From contig JAQFVV010000958.1 of assembly GCA_028023455.1 (NCBI GenBank), forward strand, positions 1-64,000: a DNA stretch of 64,000 bases, in the 5' to 3' direction. The translations under genes and the position numbers were made by a program. The stretch comes from Epiperipatus broadwayi (lineage: Eukaryota > Onychophora > Udeonychophora > Euonychophora > Peripatidae). The first letter of the stretch is position 1. Every line of letters starts with the position of its first letter. Below the pieces are notes generated by a model. It had not been told where the DNA came from and searched no databases. It worked only from the letters and a program-made list of their open reading frames with translations. Shown here in pieces: positions 1-11,606 of this stretch.

Positions 1-854
1 TTAAGTTTTGTGCTAATCTAGTGGAAAATTTTAAATTTAAGAGGTATTTTAAAGATGTGATGTTGACTTTGCTTGTGGTAATGTTACCATAAGTTTAATT
101 AAAGCAATCTATGAGTGTTTGATATGTGAATTGTGTTGATATTGGGAAGATATTTAAGATGATGATGATTATATTATATACTGCATTAATAAATTTAATA
201 ACAAATGTTTGAAGCTAAAATATTTAAAAGATAAGTTAAAATTAGACAAAAATATTTATTTAATTTGAAATATATGTTAAAAGTGAATAAAAATGTTTTA
301 AATTATAAGTATTTAAATTGAGATTAATATTTGATTTTAATCATATCAAATAATTATTTTAAAATCTGATATAATATCTTATTTATTTTTAAAAATAAAT
401 ATTTATTTTAAAAAAGCAATTGTTAAGTTTATTTTTAGACGACAGCAAGCGTTCTTGTGTTATAAAGAATAGATGTTACACACACATGCGTGGAAGTTGT
501 CTAATAAAGTTGCATAATTATTTTGAAAAATCATGTTATAAATTTATAAATAATACGTGAGTTATCACGAGATAAAAATAAAGATATTAATGTAAAATAT
601 TAAATTTGATTTTAAAAATATTGTCTTAAAAATATTACGTATAAAAAAGATTTAGTTTATTTTAAAATGATCTTATAAAAGTTAAGATTTAAATCAAGTG
701 AGAATAATATTTCAAAAGAATGTTTAATAGATTTAAATAAACGATAAAATTATTTTTAAAAAATGTAAAAATATTAAATATTAAATAAGTCATTATTTAT
801 TTTTAATATTGTGTTGGTAAATATGTAAATAAGAAATTTTGATTGTTTAAACCT

Positions 855-926
855 ACCAATCAGATAAGGAGTTTCTGGCAGTATATAAGCTGGATTCAAT
901 TGTTGAGGGGGTCTCTCTACAATAAA
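855..926 (+). promoter_or_regulatory. LTR core promoter and poly(A) signal
   Basis: An ACCAATCAG CCAAT-type box (about 855) is followed 25 bases later by TATATAAG (882-889), then a pyrimidine-rich TCTCTCTAC and AATAAA at 921. This spacing fits an LTR in which U3 ends near 910 and R holds the polyadenylation signal. The same cluster recurs in the 3' LTR. The transcription start itself is inferred. Confidence 0.6.
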
Positions 927-1116
927 ACTTCTAAGTCGTTTGTGCTATTAAAAAATAGCTGAGTAAATTTATAAACGCTCTTAAAATCAGTTGTAAAATC
1001 ATAAGAGTGTTATTGAATAATTTATAATATTTTTTAAAGTAATGAATATGCAGTAGAAACTTAATATTCCCTATTATCTTCTCAATATCGAAACTCAATT
1101 TACGTACAAATAATCA

Positions 1117-1329
1117 ATGGAAACCTCACACATCGGAGAAATATATCAGAAACTTTATGTTATAAAAGTAACAGACGCTGGATTAGTACAGAAAACTATA
1201 AGATGGAGAAAAGTAGTATTTTGGACTATAAATAGTTTTCAAAAGTTAAATTACTATTGTCTATTACTAATAGATATTTTAAAAAAATATAAATATTTCT
1301 GTAAAAGAAAGTATTGTGACAAATTATAG
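1117..1329 (+). CDS. 70-codon ORF inside the LTR, unknown
   Basis: I do not recognise this protein. It starts METSHIGEIYQ, is rich in Lys and Tyr, and has no signal peptide or known motif. It lies about 200 bases downstream of the inferred LTR transcription start, so it would be the first sizeable ORF on a transcript from the 5' LTR. The copy in the 3' LTR (8514-8726) encodes exactly the same 70 residues. Because the LTRs as a whole are almost identical, this does not by itself show selection. It could be a leader or upstream ORF, or chance. Confidence 0.25.
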   Translation: METSHIGEIYQKLYVIKVTDAGLVQKTIRWRKVVFWTINSFQKLNYYCLLLIDILKKYKYFCKRKYCDKL

Positions 1330-4226
1330 AAGTAAAATATGTATCTTAAGGAAAGATATAAGAAGCGGTAATAATTTTAAATAAATACTTGCCTTGTTAA
1401 GTCTTTATGCTTAAAAGACTAGAGATTGATAATTTGAAAAGGCAAATATATTATAAGTATAAGTATTTTAAAAAAAATCGTAATATAATAAAATTATTTT
1501 ATTAAAGTTATCTAAACGCTGGACGTTATAGATGGAAAAATTAATTCTTACCGGAATATGGTATTTACAAATGCGCAAGTAATACATGGATATCCAAATC
1601 AAGTTAAACTAAGCCAAGCCAAACTAAGTTAATTTAAAATAATTGAAGGATAATTCTATAAATTATAACTTAGTTTTGAAATATTAACTTTTGAACAATA
1701 TTTTATGAAGATCTGGATTCAGAAAGAACTTATAAACTATTTTTTTTTTAATTTTATTTGTTTTCTTGTGGAACTTATTATTTTTAAAAGAACGTTATCA
1801 TTTATTTTTTATTATAAACTTTCAAGAAACACGTGATTCAACGGAACAGGAAATAGTGTTTTATTGACTTTATACGGAGGATATTTGTTAGAACTTTTAT
1901 GGTAGGACAAAAATCGACGCTGGACTATGTAATATGATTTTATTTTATTTATTTAACATAAAATTTAAATATTATTAAACTCTTAAAAAGTAGGTTAGGT
2001 ACATTTATTAAATAGTAACTTAAAAATAATATAATAATTAATTACATAAACTTATTTTTATAATTAATATAACACGGAATATTCTAATGAATGTTTATGA
2101 GTGAAAATGTGAATGATTTTTATTTTATGAAGCTGCAAATTCCGAAGCATACTGGATAGCAGAATGGACAATATTATTATTATGGTAAAAAAATATTGTA
2201 TAATGATTTTAATGAATTTAATATGTTTTTCTTTAGATCAACTGAATATTATGTTGTTGTAGAATGAATGGATAAATATATTATGAAAACACATACATTA
2301 TATTGACAACAAACTTTATTAAAATATGCATAATTTTAATTTATAATATAAACATGATACAATATTACGTAAAAGCTTAGAAATAATTATATGATTCTTT
2401 CGTAAATAATTTTGATATTTTTATTTATGCTTAGTATTAAAATGATGTTTATTATTTATCTAAGTAATTATTTTATTTTTGCAAGTCAGAAAAGGATTTT
2501 AAAAGTCTATTTTATTTTCTGTTTATTGAATAAGTTAAGTTACGTTTTAGGTAGAGGCTTATATTCAGATTGAAAAGTTTACTAAGTATAGACAATATAG
2601 TATGAGTAATTTGGATAATGAATATTTTATTTGAAGTTGATATTTGTTTTCCGGAAAATGTTTTAAGTGAGTTTAGAATATGTTTTATAGATAGAAATTT
2701 ATTAGAAAGGTTAGTAAAGCACATAGGGTAAAATAACGATTTTACACAGAAAGGAATCATAAAATTTATCTAATGTAATGTTTTATGAATTTAAAATTGA
2801 TAAATGATTTAAATATTAATGTTTGAATAATACAGATATAAAATGCATATTTTATAAAACATATAACAGGAATTACATTAGGTGGAATATAATTATAGCC
2901 AATCATTTGTTTTACATTATAAAGAGATATTGATTTTATATACAGATATTAAGCAATGCTAGTAATAAAGTGAATACATTATAATATATTATAAATGATA
3001 TTTAAGTAATGTAGTTATTTAATAGGTAAAGCTACATTATGTACACATGCTACATAAATAGTCTTAACATATTGTTATTTGTAGTAATTAAAGTACAACT
3101 ATTTATTTAAAATCTAAGTTTAAGAAAAATACACTGTAATATTATTAATATAGCATTTGAAGGAATGTGTAATTCCTTATTAAGTACATAAGTTAATAAC
3201 AGTGTAAGCCTCTTATATTTGTATTCCTATTTTTATTTTATTTGTTGTCATAAGTTATAAACTGTAAATAGTGTAAATAAATTTTATTTGAAGTTATTGT
3301 AAATAAATTTGTTAATTTGTTTTAAAAGTGTGTCGAGTTTCATTATTTTTCACCACAGCATTTTGACATCAGATGATTTGAAATAAACATAATATTTGCA
3401 CAAAATTGAATTTGTTATTATTATTTAGAATTGAATATCATATTTGCTTAACATCATTTTATAAGAATTGATTGACATGAACATAAAATATTGCAATGGT
3501 CATAAGATGATTATAATGCACATTATAAGAATACAATATTGTTTATTGCCACAGACTATTAAGTATAAGATTTTTGATCTATTTTAAAATGAAGATACCA
3601 TATGAAATAAAAAATATACATATGTTTGTTTATTTATTTAATGATTAATTATATCATAGAAGTAGATGAGATTAAATTACACTCTAAGATTAGTATTATT
3701 ATTATTATTAAAATAAGTTAGGTGTATTTAAGTTTGATATAAAATCCCACATCATACTTATTTACATGAGTTATTATTATTTTAAAACAGCTTAGAAGAA
3801 CCTGAGATTATTTAATTATATTTTAAGTTAAAGTTAGGAATTATTTTAGTATTATTAAAGATAATTCATTTCATTTAAAGCCATAAGAATGCTATAGATG
3901 TAGTGGTAAGGTGATAAGGTAGGGGTAGTATTCTTATGCCATTGAGACAGTATCTTGGGAGATATTGACTCAGTGTAAATCTGCTTATTATTTTGTAATT
4001 TTACTTCGCAGTCTCATAATTTTATAAATACTTATTTAATTAATATAATCTAGAACTATATTGATTTTTGATGATTGATAATAAATTTAATTAATATATG
4101 ATAATATAAAAGTATATTAAAGATAGATATGCAAATTTTAATTAAGCATAATAATGTAACTGAGCTAGTTGTATTTTAAACTATTTTATATATCAAGAAG
4201 TAAGGGTACAAAGGGTAAGTTGATTT

Positions 4227-4246
4227 TGGCGCTCAACGTTATTGGC
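4227..4246 (+). promoter_or_regulatory. primer-binding-site-like motif
   Basis: TGGCGCTCAACGTT resembles the clear PBS of the other element in this window (TGGCGCCCAACGTGGGG at 60002), sharing TGGCGC-CAACGT. It begins 16 bases after the LTR edge at 4210, further than the usual 0-5 bases. It may be a diverged PBS, or the true priming site may be elsewhere. Confidence 0.5.
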
Positions 4247-4936
4247 ATGAGATGTTTAGGTAGGATTTAGATGTTTAAACATTATCGGTTTGATATGTTA
4301 AAGTTATAATTTTATCAGCCCGATAGATGGTCAAGAAAGTTTTTGGCCACAACGTTTTAGGCTAAATATTTAATTAAGGATTAAGATATATAATTTTAGG
4401 ATTAATATATGTAGGAGAATAAAGTGATAAGTATAATTAGTATTTTATAATAATATTTATAGTTGATTAGATGTTGATTATAAAATTAAAATAAAATTAA
4501 AATAAAATTTTATTAGTAGAGTATTATATTTTATGTGGTATCTGTAATATGATTATTCTTTGAAGTTAAATACTATGTTGATTTTAAGTTAATAAAATAA
4601 ATAAGTATGCAAACCATGAAATGTGGCAAATAATTATATTATAATATGACCATATCAATTCTTGAAATATTTTAAATGGATATTTAATATTATATATTAT
4701 GTGCAAATTGTCTGTGGGTCATAGGTGTAAAAATAAATGATATGACACAATTTTGTTATTGAAATGTATATAATTATTTAATAGTAAGTAATGTAGAGTT
4801 TTTGAGGATACTATTATATGATTGATTGTAAAAGTGAGTTGAGTGGAGATGGGAAGGTTGATGGGGAATTGTATTTTAAAAAAAGTATAAAATAATAAGT
4901 ACTGCATATTGTTAGGATTGAATTTTAAAAATAAAA

Positions 4937-6340
4937 ATGGATAGTTGGGATAAAGATTTAGAAGTTGAAATGTCAAATTTTGTTGTAGAAGATAATAATT
5001 GTGGGGAGAGCAAAGTAATCGAAAAATCAGCGAATTCAGAGATGGTATTAGAAAATACTCAAAATATGGATAGTGAAATAGAGGAGGAGGAGATAATTTT
5101 TAAAACTGTAGAAAAAGAAGCAGTGAAAACTGAGAAAGATGTAGAGAACTTATCAAAGTCTGATTTTGAGAAATATTTTAAAATGATAATGCAAGGTATG
5201 AGTTCAATGAAAGAGGATAATAATATTAAATTAGATTCTTTAAAAGAAGATATGAAAAAAGAAATGAAAGAGGAGAATAAGTCTTTAAAAGAAGATATGA
5301 AAGAAATGAAAGAGGAGAGTTATAAAAATAGTCTTAAATTAGATTCTTTAAAAGAAGATAATAATTCTATTAGGAACGAGATAAAAAATATAAATATAAA
5401 AATGGATAATCTAGATAGAAAATTGAGTAAACAGGGGGAAGTACTTGAATCTATAAGGTTAGATGTAATAAAAAGTCATGATAGAAACGAAGAATTTTTA
5501 GGCAGAAAATTTAGAGAATTGTCAGAAAATATAATTAAAGATGTGAAAGAGCAAATAGAAGAATCTACTAGCCAATGGCAAGTAAAAAATAGTGAGTTAG
5601 ATCAGAAAATAGAGAGTAATAATTTAAATGTAAAAGATGAAATTTATGAAGTAAAGTATGATATAAATCATATTAATGAAGAAGTTAGAAGTATTAAAGA
5701 AGATGTAGTTCAGAATGGAAAAGAGATTCCTATAAAATCTATTAAAATAATTAATAGTAGGAATGAATTATATGAAAAAATACTGGAAAATTCCAAAGCG
5801 TATTTTACATTAACTAAAGAAATGATAGGAATGTGTAAATCCTATGAGAAGTTAGATGGAGAAAGAATTATGGACCAAATTAATAATTTAAAGAAATATT
5901 ATGTTGATGATAAAAGATTTGGGAGATTTACGAAGATAAAGTCAAAATCTTCAAAGCAAAAGTATTTAAAGTTGTTGGAGCATGAATTATTTAAAATTAT
6001 AGATATCAGTGGTAATAAATTTAAGAATAAACTGCAAGAAGTGATATCTAAATGTATTATTGATGATAAAAATATTCATGTACAAGCTGATATTTTTAAA
6101 GAAATATTATTTGAAGAAATTAGGAACTTAATACTTAATAATGATGTTATAAATGGAAAACTTAATTGGAATAAAGATTTAAGCAAGATAAAAGTAAGAC
6201 TTAAATATCCAAAGTATGAGAAATTTATAACAGATTTTCTTGAGAATAATCTTAATAAAGGTAAGAAGATAGGAAAAGTTAAGGTGAGATTTAAGAAAGG
6301 AGAAAGAAAATTAAAGTTTAGATTTAAAGAAGATATATAA
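4937..6340 (+). CDS. 467-aa coiled-coil protein of the large-LTR element (Gag-like?)
   Basis: An intact single-frame ORF with no recognised family. Residues 1-80 are acidic. Residues about 88-260 are a long heptad-rich coiled coil containing two copies of a KLDSLKED unit (98-105 and 134-141) and related Lys/Glu repeats. Residues about 270-430 look like a helical globular domain. The tail (441-467) is strongly basic with alternating Lys, Arg and Phe. There is no CCHC knuckle, no aspartic protease motif and no RT motif. An acidic N-terminus, an oligomerising core and a basic tail would suit a structural Gag-type protein binding RNA, but that is inference from layout and position only. The gene starts about 725 bases after the 5' LTR and ends about 1 kb before the polypurine tract. 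An intact frame in such AT-rich DNA argues that it is or was recently translated. The distance from the promoter (about 4 kb) suggests a spliced message; an AG at 4915-4916 could be an acceptor. Confidence 0.7.
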   Translation: MDSWDKDLEVEMSNFVVEDNNCGESKVIEKSANSEMVLENTQNMDSEIEEEEIIFKTVEKEAVKTEKDVENLSKSDFEKYFKMIMQGMSSMKEDNNIKLDSLKEDMKKEMKEENKSLKEDMKEMKEESYKNSLKLDSLKEDNNSIRNEIKNINIKMDNLDRKLSKQGEVLESIRLDVIKSHDRNEEFLGRKFRELSENIIKDVKEQIEESTSQWQVKNSELDQKIESNNLNVKDEIYEVKYDINHINEEVRSIKEDVVQNGKEIPIKSIKIINSRNELYEKILENSKAYFTLTKEMIGMCKSYEKLDGERIMDQINNLKKYYVDDKRFGRFTKIKSKSSKQKYLKLLEHELFKIIDISGNKFKNKLQEVISKCIIDDKNIHVQADIFKEILFEEIRNLILNNDVINGKLNWNKDLSKIKVRLKYPKYEKFITDFLENNLNKGKKIGKVKVRFKKGERKLKFRFKEDI

Positions 6341-7354
6341 TAATTAAGACCAATGATTCTTAAAGAAGATATGTGTGTTTGATAATGCGTTATGACATTA
6401 TATTATTTTTTTTTTTTTGGGCTTTGTAAAACAAACATGAGATATTTCTATGTTTGCAACTTTTAAAGTAAGGTAAAAATACCTTGATGTTAACCACACT
6501 AGATGGGGAAAAAGTGACGTATAATGCAAGGAATTTAATTTTTTTTCCTTCTGATGTGTGAGTTACAATCGTAAAATGTTGTGAATAGATATTTTAATGT
6601 AATGTTTAAATACTTGCTTTATTCACATAAGGAAATAATTTATTATGTGATAAATTAGCAGAATGAATAAAGTTTTAGTTGAAGAAATTTACAAAATATG
6701 TAAATGATATTTTAAGAAGAAATAAGTTTTGTCATAATGACTAAGTAGAAATGGAATTAGCTATTGAAGTAAATATATTTTAAACAAGAAGTTAAATAAT
6801 AGAGTTAAAGAGTATAAAACTCATATGTTTAAAGTATATATAATTAAATCTTATAAAAGATTAATTTGTAGTAAGGTAGTGATCATGAAAGAGATCAATC
6901 TTAAAAGATGAAGTTAATCATTTTAAAAGAGAAATATATAGATTTGCTGAATAATAATCTATAAGATTGCTAATGAAATTAGCAATAAGTTGTAAATAAA
7001 ATACATAGAGTAGTTTAAAATATAGTATTAACTATAGTAATATGTATTTTTAGTAGTTTACGTAAAGGTGTATTTAAAAGAATTTAAATACTTGATATTT
7101 GTAGAAATATTAGAAAAGTGAAGGTAACCTAATTAAGAGATAAGTAAAGAGAAGTGAAACTTAATTTAGGAAGTAAAGAAGTCATTGTAGTTTATTTAAA
7201 AGTGTTTTCTTAGTGAAATTTAAGATAATATTTAATGCTTTATGAAACTTTGTGATAAAGTAATGTGTTATGATATTTAAATGATAAGAAAGATAAAATT
7301 GATAAATGGGGATTGAAGATGATAAAGAATGGATGTTAAATTTAAAATTTTATC
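6341..7354. other. internal 3' region, no gene seen
   Basis: AT-rich DNA between the ORF and the polypurine tract. It has stop codons in all frames and no remnant of RT or integrase that I can read. Confidence 0.6.
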
Positions 7355-7369
7355 CGAAGGAGGGGAATA
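7355..7369 (+). promoter_or_regulatory. polypurine tract of the large-LTR element
   Basis: CGAAGGAGGGGAATA lies directly before the TGTGCCC start of the 3' LTR, the expected place for the plus-strand primer. Confidence 0.75.
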
Positions 7370-8251
7370 TGTGCCCTTTTGTATGGGTCACCATTTAAGT
7401 TTTGTGCTAATCTAGTGGAAAATTTTAAATTTAAGAGGTATTTTAAAGATGTGATGTTGACTTTGCTTGTGGTAATGTTACCATAAGTTTAATTAAAGCA
7501 ATCTATGAGTGTTTGATATGTGAATTGTGTTGATATTGGGAAGATATTTAAGATGATGATGATTATATTATATACTGCATTAATAAATTTAATAACAAAC
7601 GTTTGAAGCTAAAATATTTAAAAGATAAGTTAAAATTAGACAAAAATATTTATTTAATTTGAAATATATGTTAAAAGTGAATAAAAATGTTTTAAATTAT
7701 AAGTATTTAAATTGAGATTAATATTTGATTTTAATCATATCAAATAATTATTTTAAAATCTGATATAATATCTTATTTATTTTTAAAAATAAATATTTAT
7801 TTTAAAAAAGCAATTGTTAAGTTTATTTTTAGACGACAGCAAGCGTTCTTGTGTTATAAAGAATAGATGTTACACACACATGCGTGGAAGTTGTCTAATA
7901 AAGTTGCATAATTATTTTAAAAAAATCATGTTATAAATTTATAAATAATACGTGAGTTATCACGAGATAAAAATAAAGATATTAATGTGAAATATTAAAT
8001 TTGATTTTAAAAATATTGTCTTAAAAATATTACGTATAAAAAAGATTTAGTTTATTTTAAAATGATCTTATAAAAGTTAAGATTTAAATTAAGTGAGAAT
8101 AATATTTCAAAAGAATGTTTAATAGATTTAAATAAACGATAAAATTATTTTTAAAAATGTAAAAATATTAAATATTAAATAAGTCATTATTATTTATTTT
8201 TAATATTGTGTTGGTAAATATGTAAATAAGAAATTTTGATTGTTTAAATCT

Positions 8252-8323
8252 ACCAATCAGATAAGGAGTTTCTGGCAGTATATAAGCTGGATTCAATTGT
8301 TGAGGGGGTCTCTCTACAATAAA
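8252..8323 (+). promoter_or_regulatory. LTR core promoter and poly(A) signal, 3' LTR copy
   Basis: The same CCAAT box, TATATAAG (8279-8286) and AATAAA (8318-8323) as in the 5' LTR. In this copy the AATAAA would serve transcript termination. Confidence 0.6.
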
Positions 8324-8513
8324 ACTTCTAAGTCGTTTGTGCTATTAAAAATTAGCTGAGTAAATTTATAAACGCTCTTAAAATCAGTTGTAAAATCAGA
8401 AGAGTGTTATTGAATAATTTATAATATTTTTAAAGTAATGAATATGCAGTAGAAACGTAATAATTCCCTATTATCTTCTCGATATCGAAACTCAATTTAC
8501 GTACAAATAATCA

Positions 8514-8726
8514 ATGGAAACCTCACACATCGGAGAAATATATCAGAAACTTTATGTTATAAAAGTAACAGACGCTGGATTAGTACAGAAAACTATAAGA
8601 TGGAGAAAAGTAGTATTTTGGACTATAAATAGTTTTCAAAAGTTAAATTACTATTGTCTATTACTAATAGATATTTTAAAAAAATATAAATATTTCTGTA
8701 AAAGAAAGTATTGTGACAAATTATAG
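8514..8726 (+). CDS. 70-codon LTR ORF, second copy
   Basis: Identical in protein sequence to 1117-1329, as expected from the LTR duplication. Function unknown; see that entry. Confidence 0.25.
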   Translation: METSHIGEIYQKLYVIKVTDAGLVQKTIRWRKVVFWTINSFQKLNYYCLLLIDILKKYKYFCKRKYCDKL

Positions 8727-11606
8727 AAGTAAAATATGTATCTTAAGGAAAGATATAAGAAGCGGTAATAATTTTAAATAAATACTTGCCTTGTTAAGTC
8801 TTTATGCTTAAAAGACTAGAGATTGATAATTTGAAAAGGCAAATATATTATAAGTATAAGTATTTTAAAAAAATCGTAATATAATAAAATTATTTTATTA
8901 AAGTTATCTAAACGCTGGACGTTATAGATGGAAAAATTAATTCTTACCGGAATATGGTATTTACAAATGCGCAAGTAATACATGGATATCCAAATCAAGT
9001 TAAACTAAGCCAAGCCAAACTAAGTTAATTTAAAATAATTGAAGGATAATTCTATAAATTATAACTTAGTTTTGAAATATTAACTTTTGAACAATATTTT
9101 ATGAAGATCTGGATTCAGAAAGAACTTATAAACTATTTTTTTTAATTTTATTTGTTTTCTTGTGGAACTTATTTTTTTTTAAAAGAACGTTATCATTTAT
9201 TTTTTATTATAAACTTTCAAGAAACACGTGATTCAACGGAACAGGAAATAGTGTTTTATTGACTTTATACGGAGGATATTTGTTAGAACTTTTATGGTAG
9301 GACAAAAATCGACGCTGGACTATGTAATATGATTTTATTTTATTTATTTAACATAAAATTTAAATATTATTAAACTCTTAAAAAGTAGGTTAGGTACATT
9401 TATTAAATAGTAACTTAAAAATAATATAATAATTAATTACATAAACTTATTTTTATAATTAATATAACACGGAATATTCTAATGAATGTTTATGAGTGAA
9501 AATGTGAATGATTTTTATTTTATGAAGCTGCAAATTCCGAAGCATACTGGATAGCAGAATGGACAATATTATTATTATGGTAAAAAAATATTGTATAATG
9601 ATTTTAATGAATTTAATATGTTTTTCTTTAGATCAACTGAATATTATGTTGTTGTAGAATGAATGGATAAATATATTATGAAAACACATACATTATATTG
9701 ACAACAAACTTTATTAAAATATGCATAATTTTAATTTATAATATAAACATGATACAATATTACGTAAAAGCTTAGAAATAATTATATGATTCTTTCGTAA
9801 ATAATTTTGATATTTTTATTTATGCTTAGTATTAAAATGATGTTTATTATTTATCTAAGTAATTATTTTATTTTTGCAAGTCAGAAAAGGATTTTAAAAG
9901 TCTATTTTATTTTCTGTTTATTGAATAAGTTAAGTTACGTTTTAGGTAGAGGCTTATATTCAGATTGAAAAGTTTACTAAGTATAGACAATATAGTATGA
10001 GTAATTTGGATAATGAATATTTTATTTGAAGTTGATATTTGTTTTCCGGAAAATGTTTTAAATGAGTTTAGAATATGTTTTATGGATAGAAATTTATTAG
10101 AAAGGTTAGTAAAGCACATAGGGTAAAATCTTCCGATTTTACACAGAAAGGAATCATAAAATTTATCTAATGTAATGTTTTATGAATTTAAAATTGATAA
10201 ATGATTTAAATATTAATGTTTGAATAATACAGATATAAAATGCATATTTTATAAAACATATAACAGGAATTACATTAGGTGGAATATAATTATAGCCAAT
10301 CATTTGTTTTACATTATAAAGAGATATTGATTTTATATACAGATATTAAGCAATGCTAGTAATAAAGTGAATACATTATAATATATTATAAATGATATTT
10401 AAGTAATGTAGTTATTTAATAGGTAAAGCTACATTATGTACACATGCTACATAAATAGTCTTAACATATTGTTATTTGTAGTAATTAAAGTACAACTATT
10501 TATTTAAAATCTAAGTTTAAGAAAAATACACTGTAATATTATTAATATAGCATTTGAAGGAATGTGTAATTCCTTATTAAGTACATAAGTTAATAACAGT
10601 GTAAGCCTCTTATATTTGTATTCCTATTTTTATTTTATTTGTTGTCATAAGTTATAAACTGTAAATAGTGTAAATAAATTTTATTTGAAGTTATTGTAAA
10701 TAAATTTGTTAATTTGTTTTAAAAGTGTGTCGAGTTTCATTATTTTTACCACAGCATTTTGACATCAGATGATTTGAAATAAACATAATATTTGCACAAA
10801 ATTGAATTTGTTATTATTATTTAGAATTGAATATCATATTTGCTTAACATTATTTTATAAGGATTGATTGACATGAACATAAAATATTGCAATGGTCATA
10901 AGATGATTATAATGCACATTATAAGAATACAATATTGTTTATTGCCACAGACTATTAAGTATAAGATTGTTGATCTATTTTAAAATGAAGATACCATATG
11001 AAATAAAAAATATACATATGTTTGTTTATTTATTTAATGATTAATTATATCATAGAAGTAGATAAGATTAAATTACACTCTAAGATTAGTATTATTATTA
11101 TTATTAAAATAAGTTAGGTGTATTTAAGTTTGATATAAAATCCCACATCATACTTATTTACATGAGTTATTATTATTTTAAAACAGCTTAGAAGAACCTG
11201 AGATTATTTAATTATATTTTAAGTTAAAGTTAGGAATTATTTTAGTATTATTAAAGATAATTCATTTCATTTAAAGCCATAAGAATGCTATAGATGTAGT
11301 GGTAAGGTGATAAGGTAGGGGTAGTATTCTTATGCCATTGAGACAGTATCTTGGGAGATATTGACTCAGTGTAAATCTGCTTATTACTTTGTAATTTTAC
11401 TTCGCAGTCTCATAATTTTATAAATACTTATTTAATTAATATAATCTAGAACTATATTGATTTTTGATGATTGATAATAAATTTAATTAATATATGATAA
11501 TATAAAAGTATATTAAAGATAGATATGCAAATTTTAATTAAGCATAATAATGTAACTGAGCTAGTTGTATTTTAAACTATTTTATATATCAAGAAGTAAG
11601 GGTACA

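Larger units (their letters stand above)
1..4210 (+). repeat. 5' LTR (first 25 bases outside the window)
   Basis: Aligns base for base with 7395-11606 apart from scattered substitutions and small homopolymer indels, for example around 178-225 and 730-790. It ends in GGGTACA, after which the two copies diverge completely. The LTR contains a CCAAT-TATA-AATAAA cluster near 855-926, a 70-codon ORF at 1117, and AT-rich DNA with no other coding signal. Confidence 0.92.
1..11606 (+). mobile_element. LTR retrotransposon with ~4.24 kb LTRs and a single internal ORF
   Basis: Bases 1-4210 recur almost unchanged at 7395-11606, and the space between is 3.16 kb. The downstream copy starts at 7370 with TGTGCCC, right after a purine run, and ends GGGTACA at 11606, so both LTR edges follow the TG...CA rule with an imperfect 7 bp inverted end. 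The upstream copy ends at 4210 with the same GGGTACA. The window begins 25 bases inside the 5' LTR. A PBS-like motif (4227) and a polypurine tract (7355) sit at the expected ends of the internal part. One intact ORF (4937-6340) lies inside; I see no protease, RT, RNase H or integrase. Near-identity of the LTRs suggests recent insertion. The large-LTR, pol-less layout recalls LARD elements, but those normally lack an ORF. Confidence 0.9.
7370..11606 (+). repeat. 3' LTR, complete (4237 bp)
   Basis: Full copy from TGTGCCC to GGGTACA. The first 24 bases hold an imperfect hairpin (GTGCCC against GGGTCAC). It is followed at 11607 by ATATATA, probably the target site. Nearly identical to the 5' copy. 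Confidence 0.92.

Noticed and set aside
2512-2760. Minus-strand ORF with a near copy at 9907
   Set aside because: Present in both LTR copies but with different lengths and no features; AT-rich chance frame.
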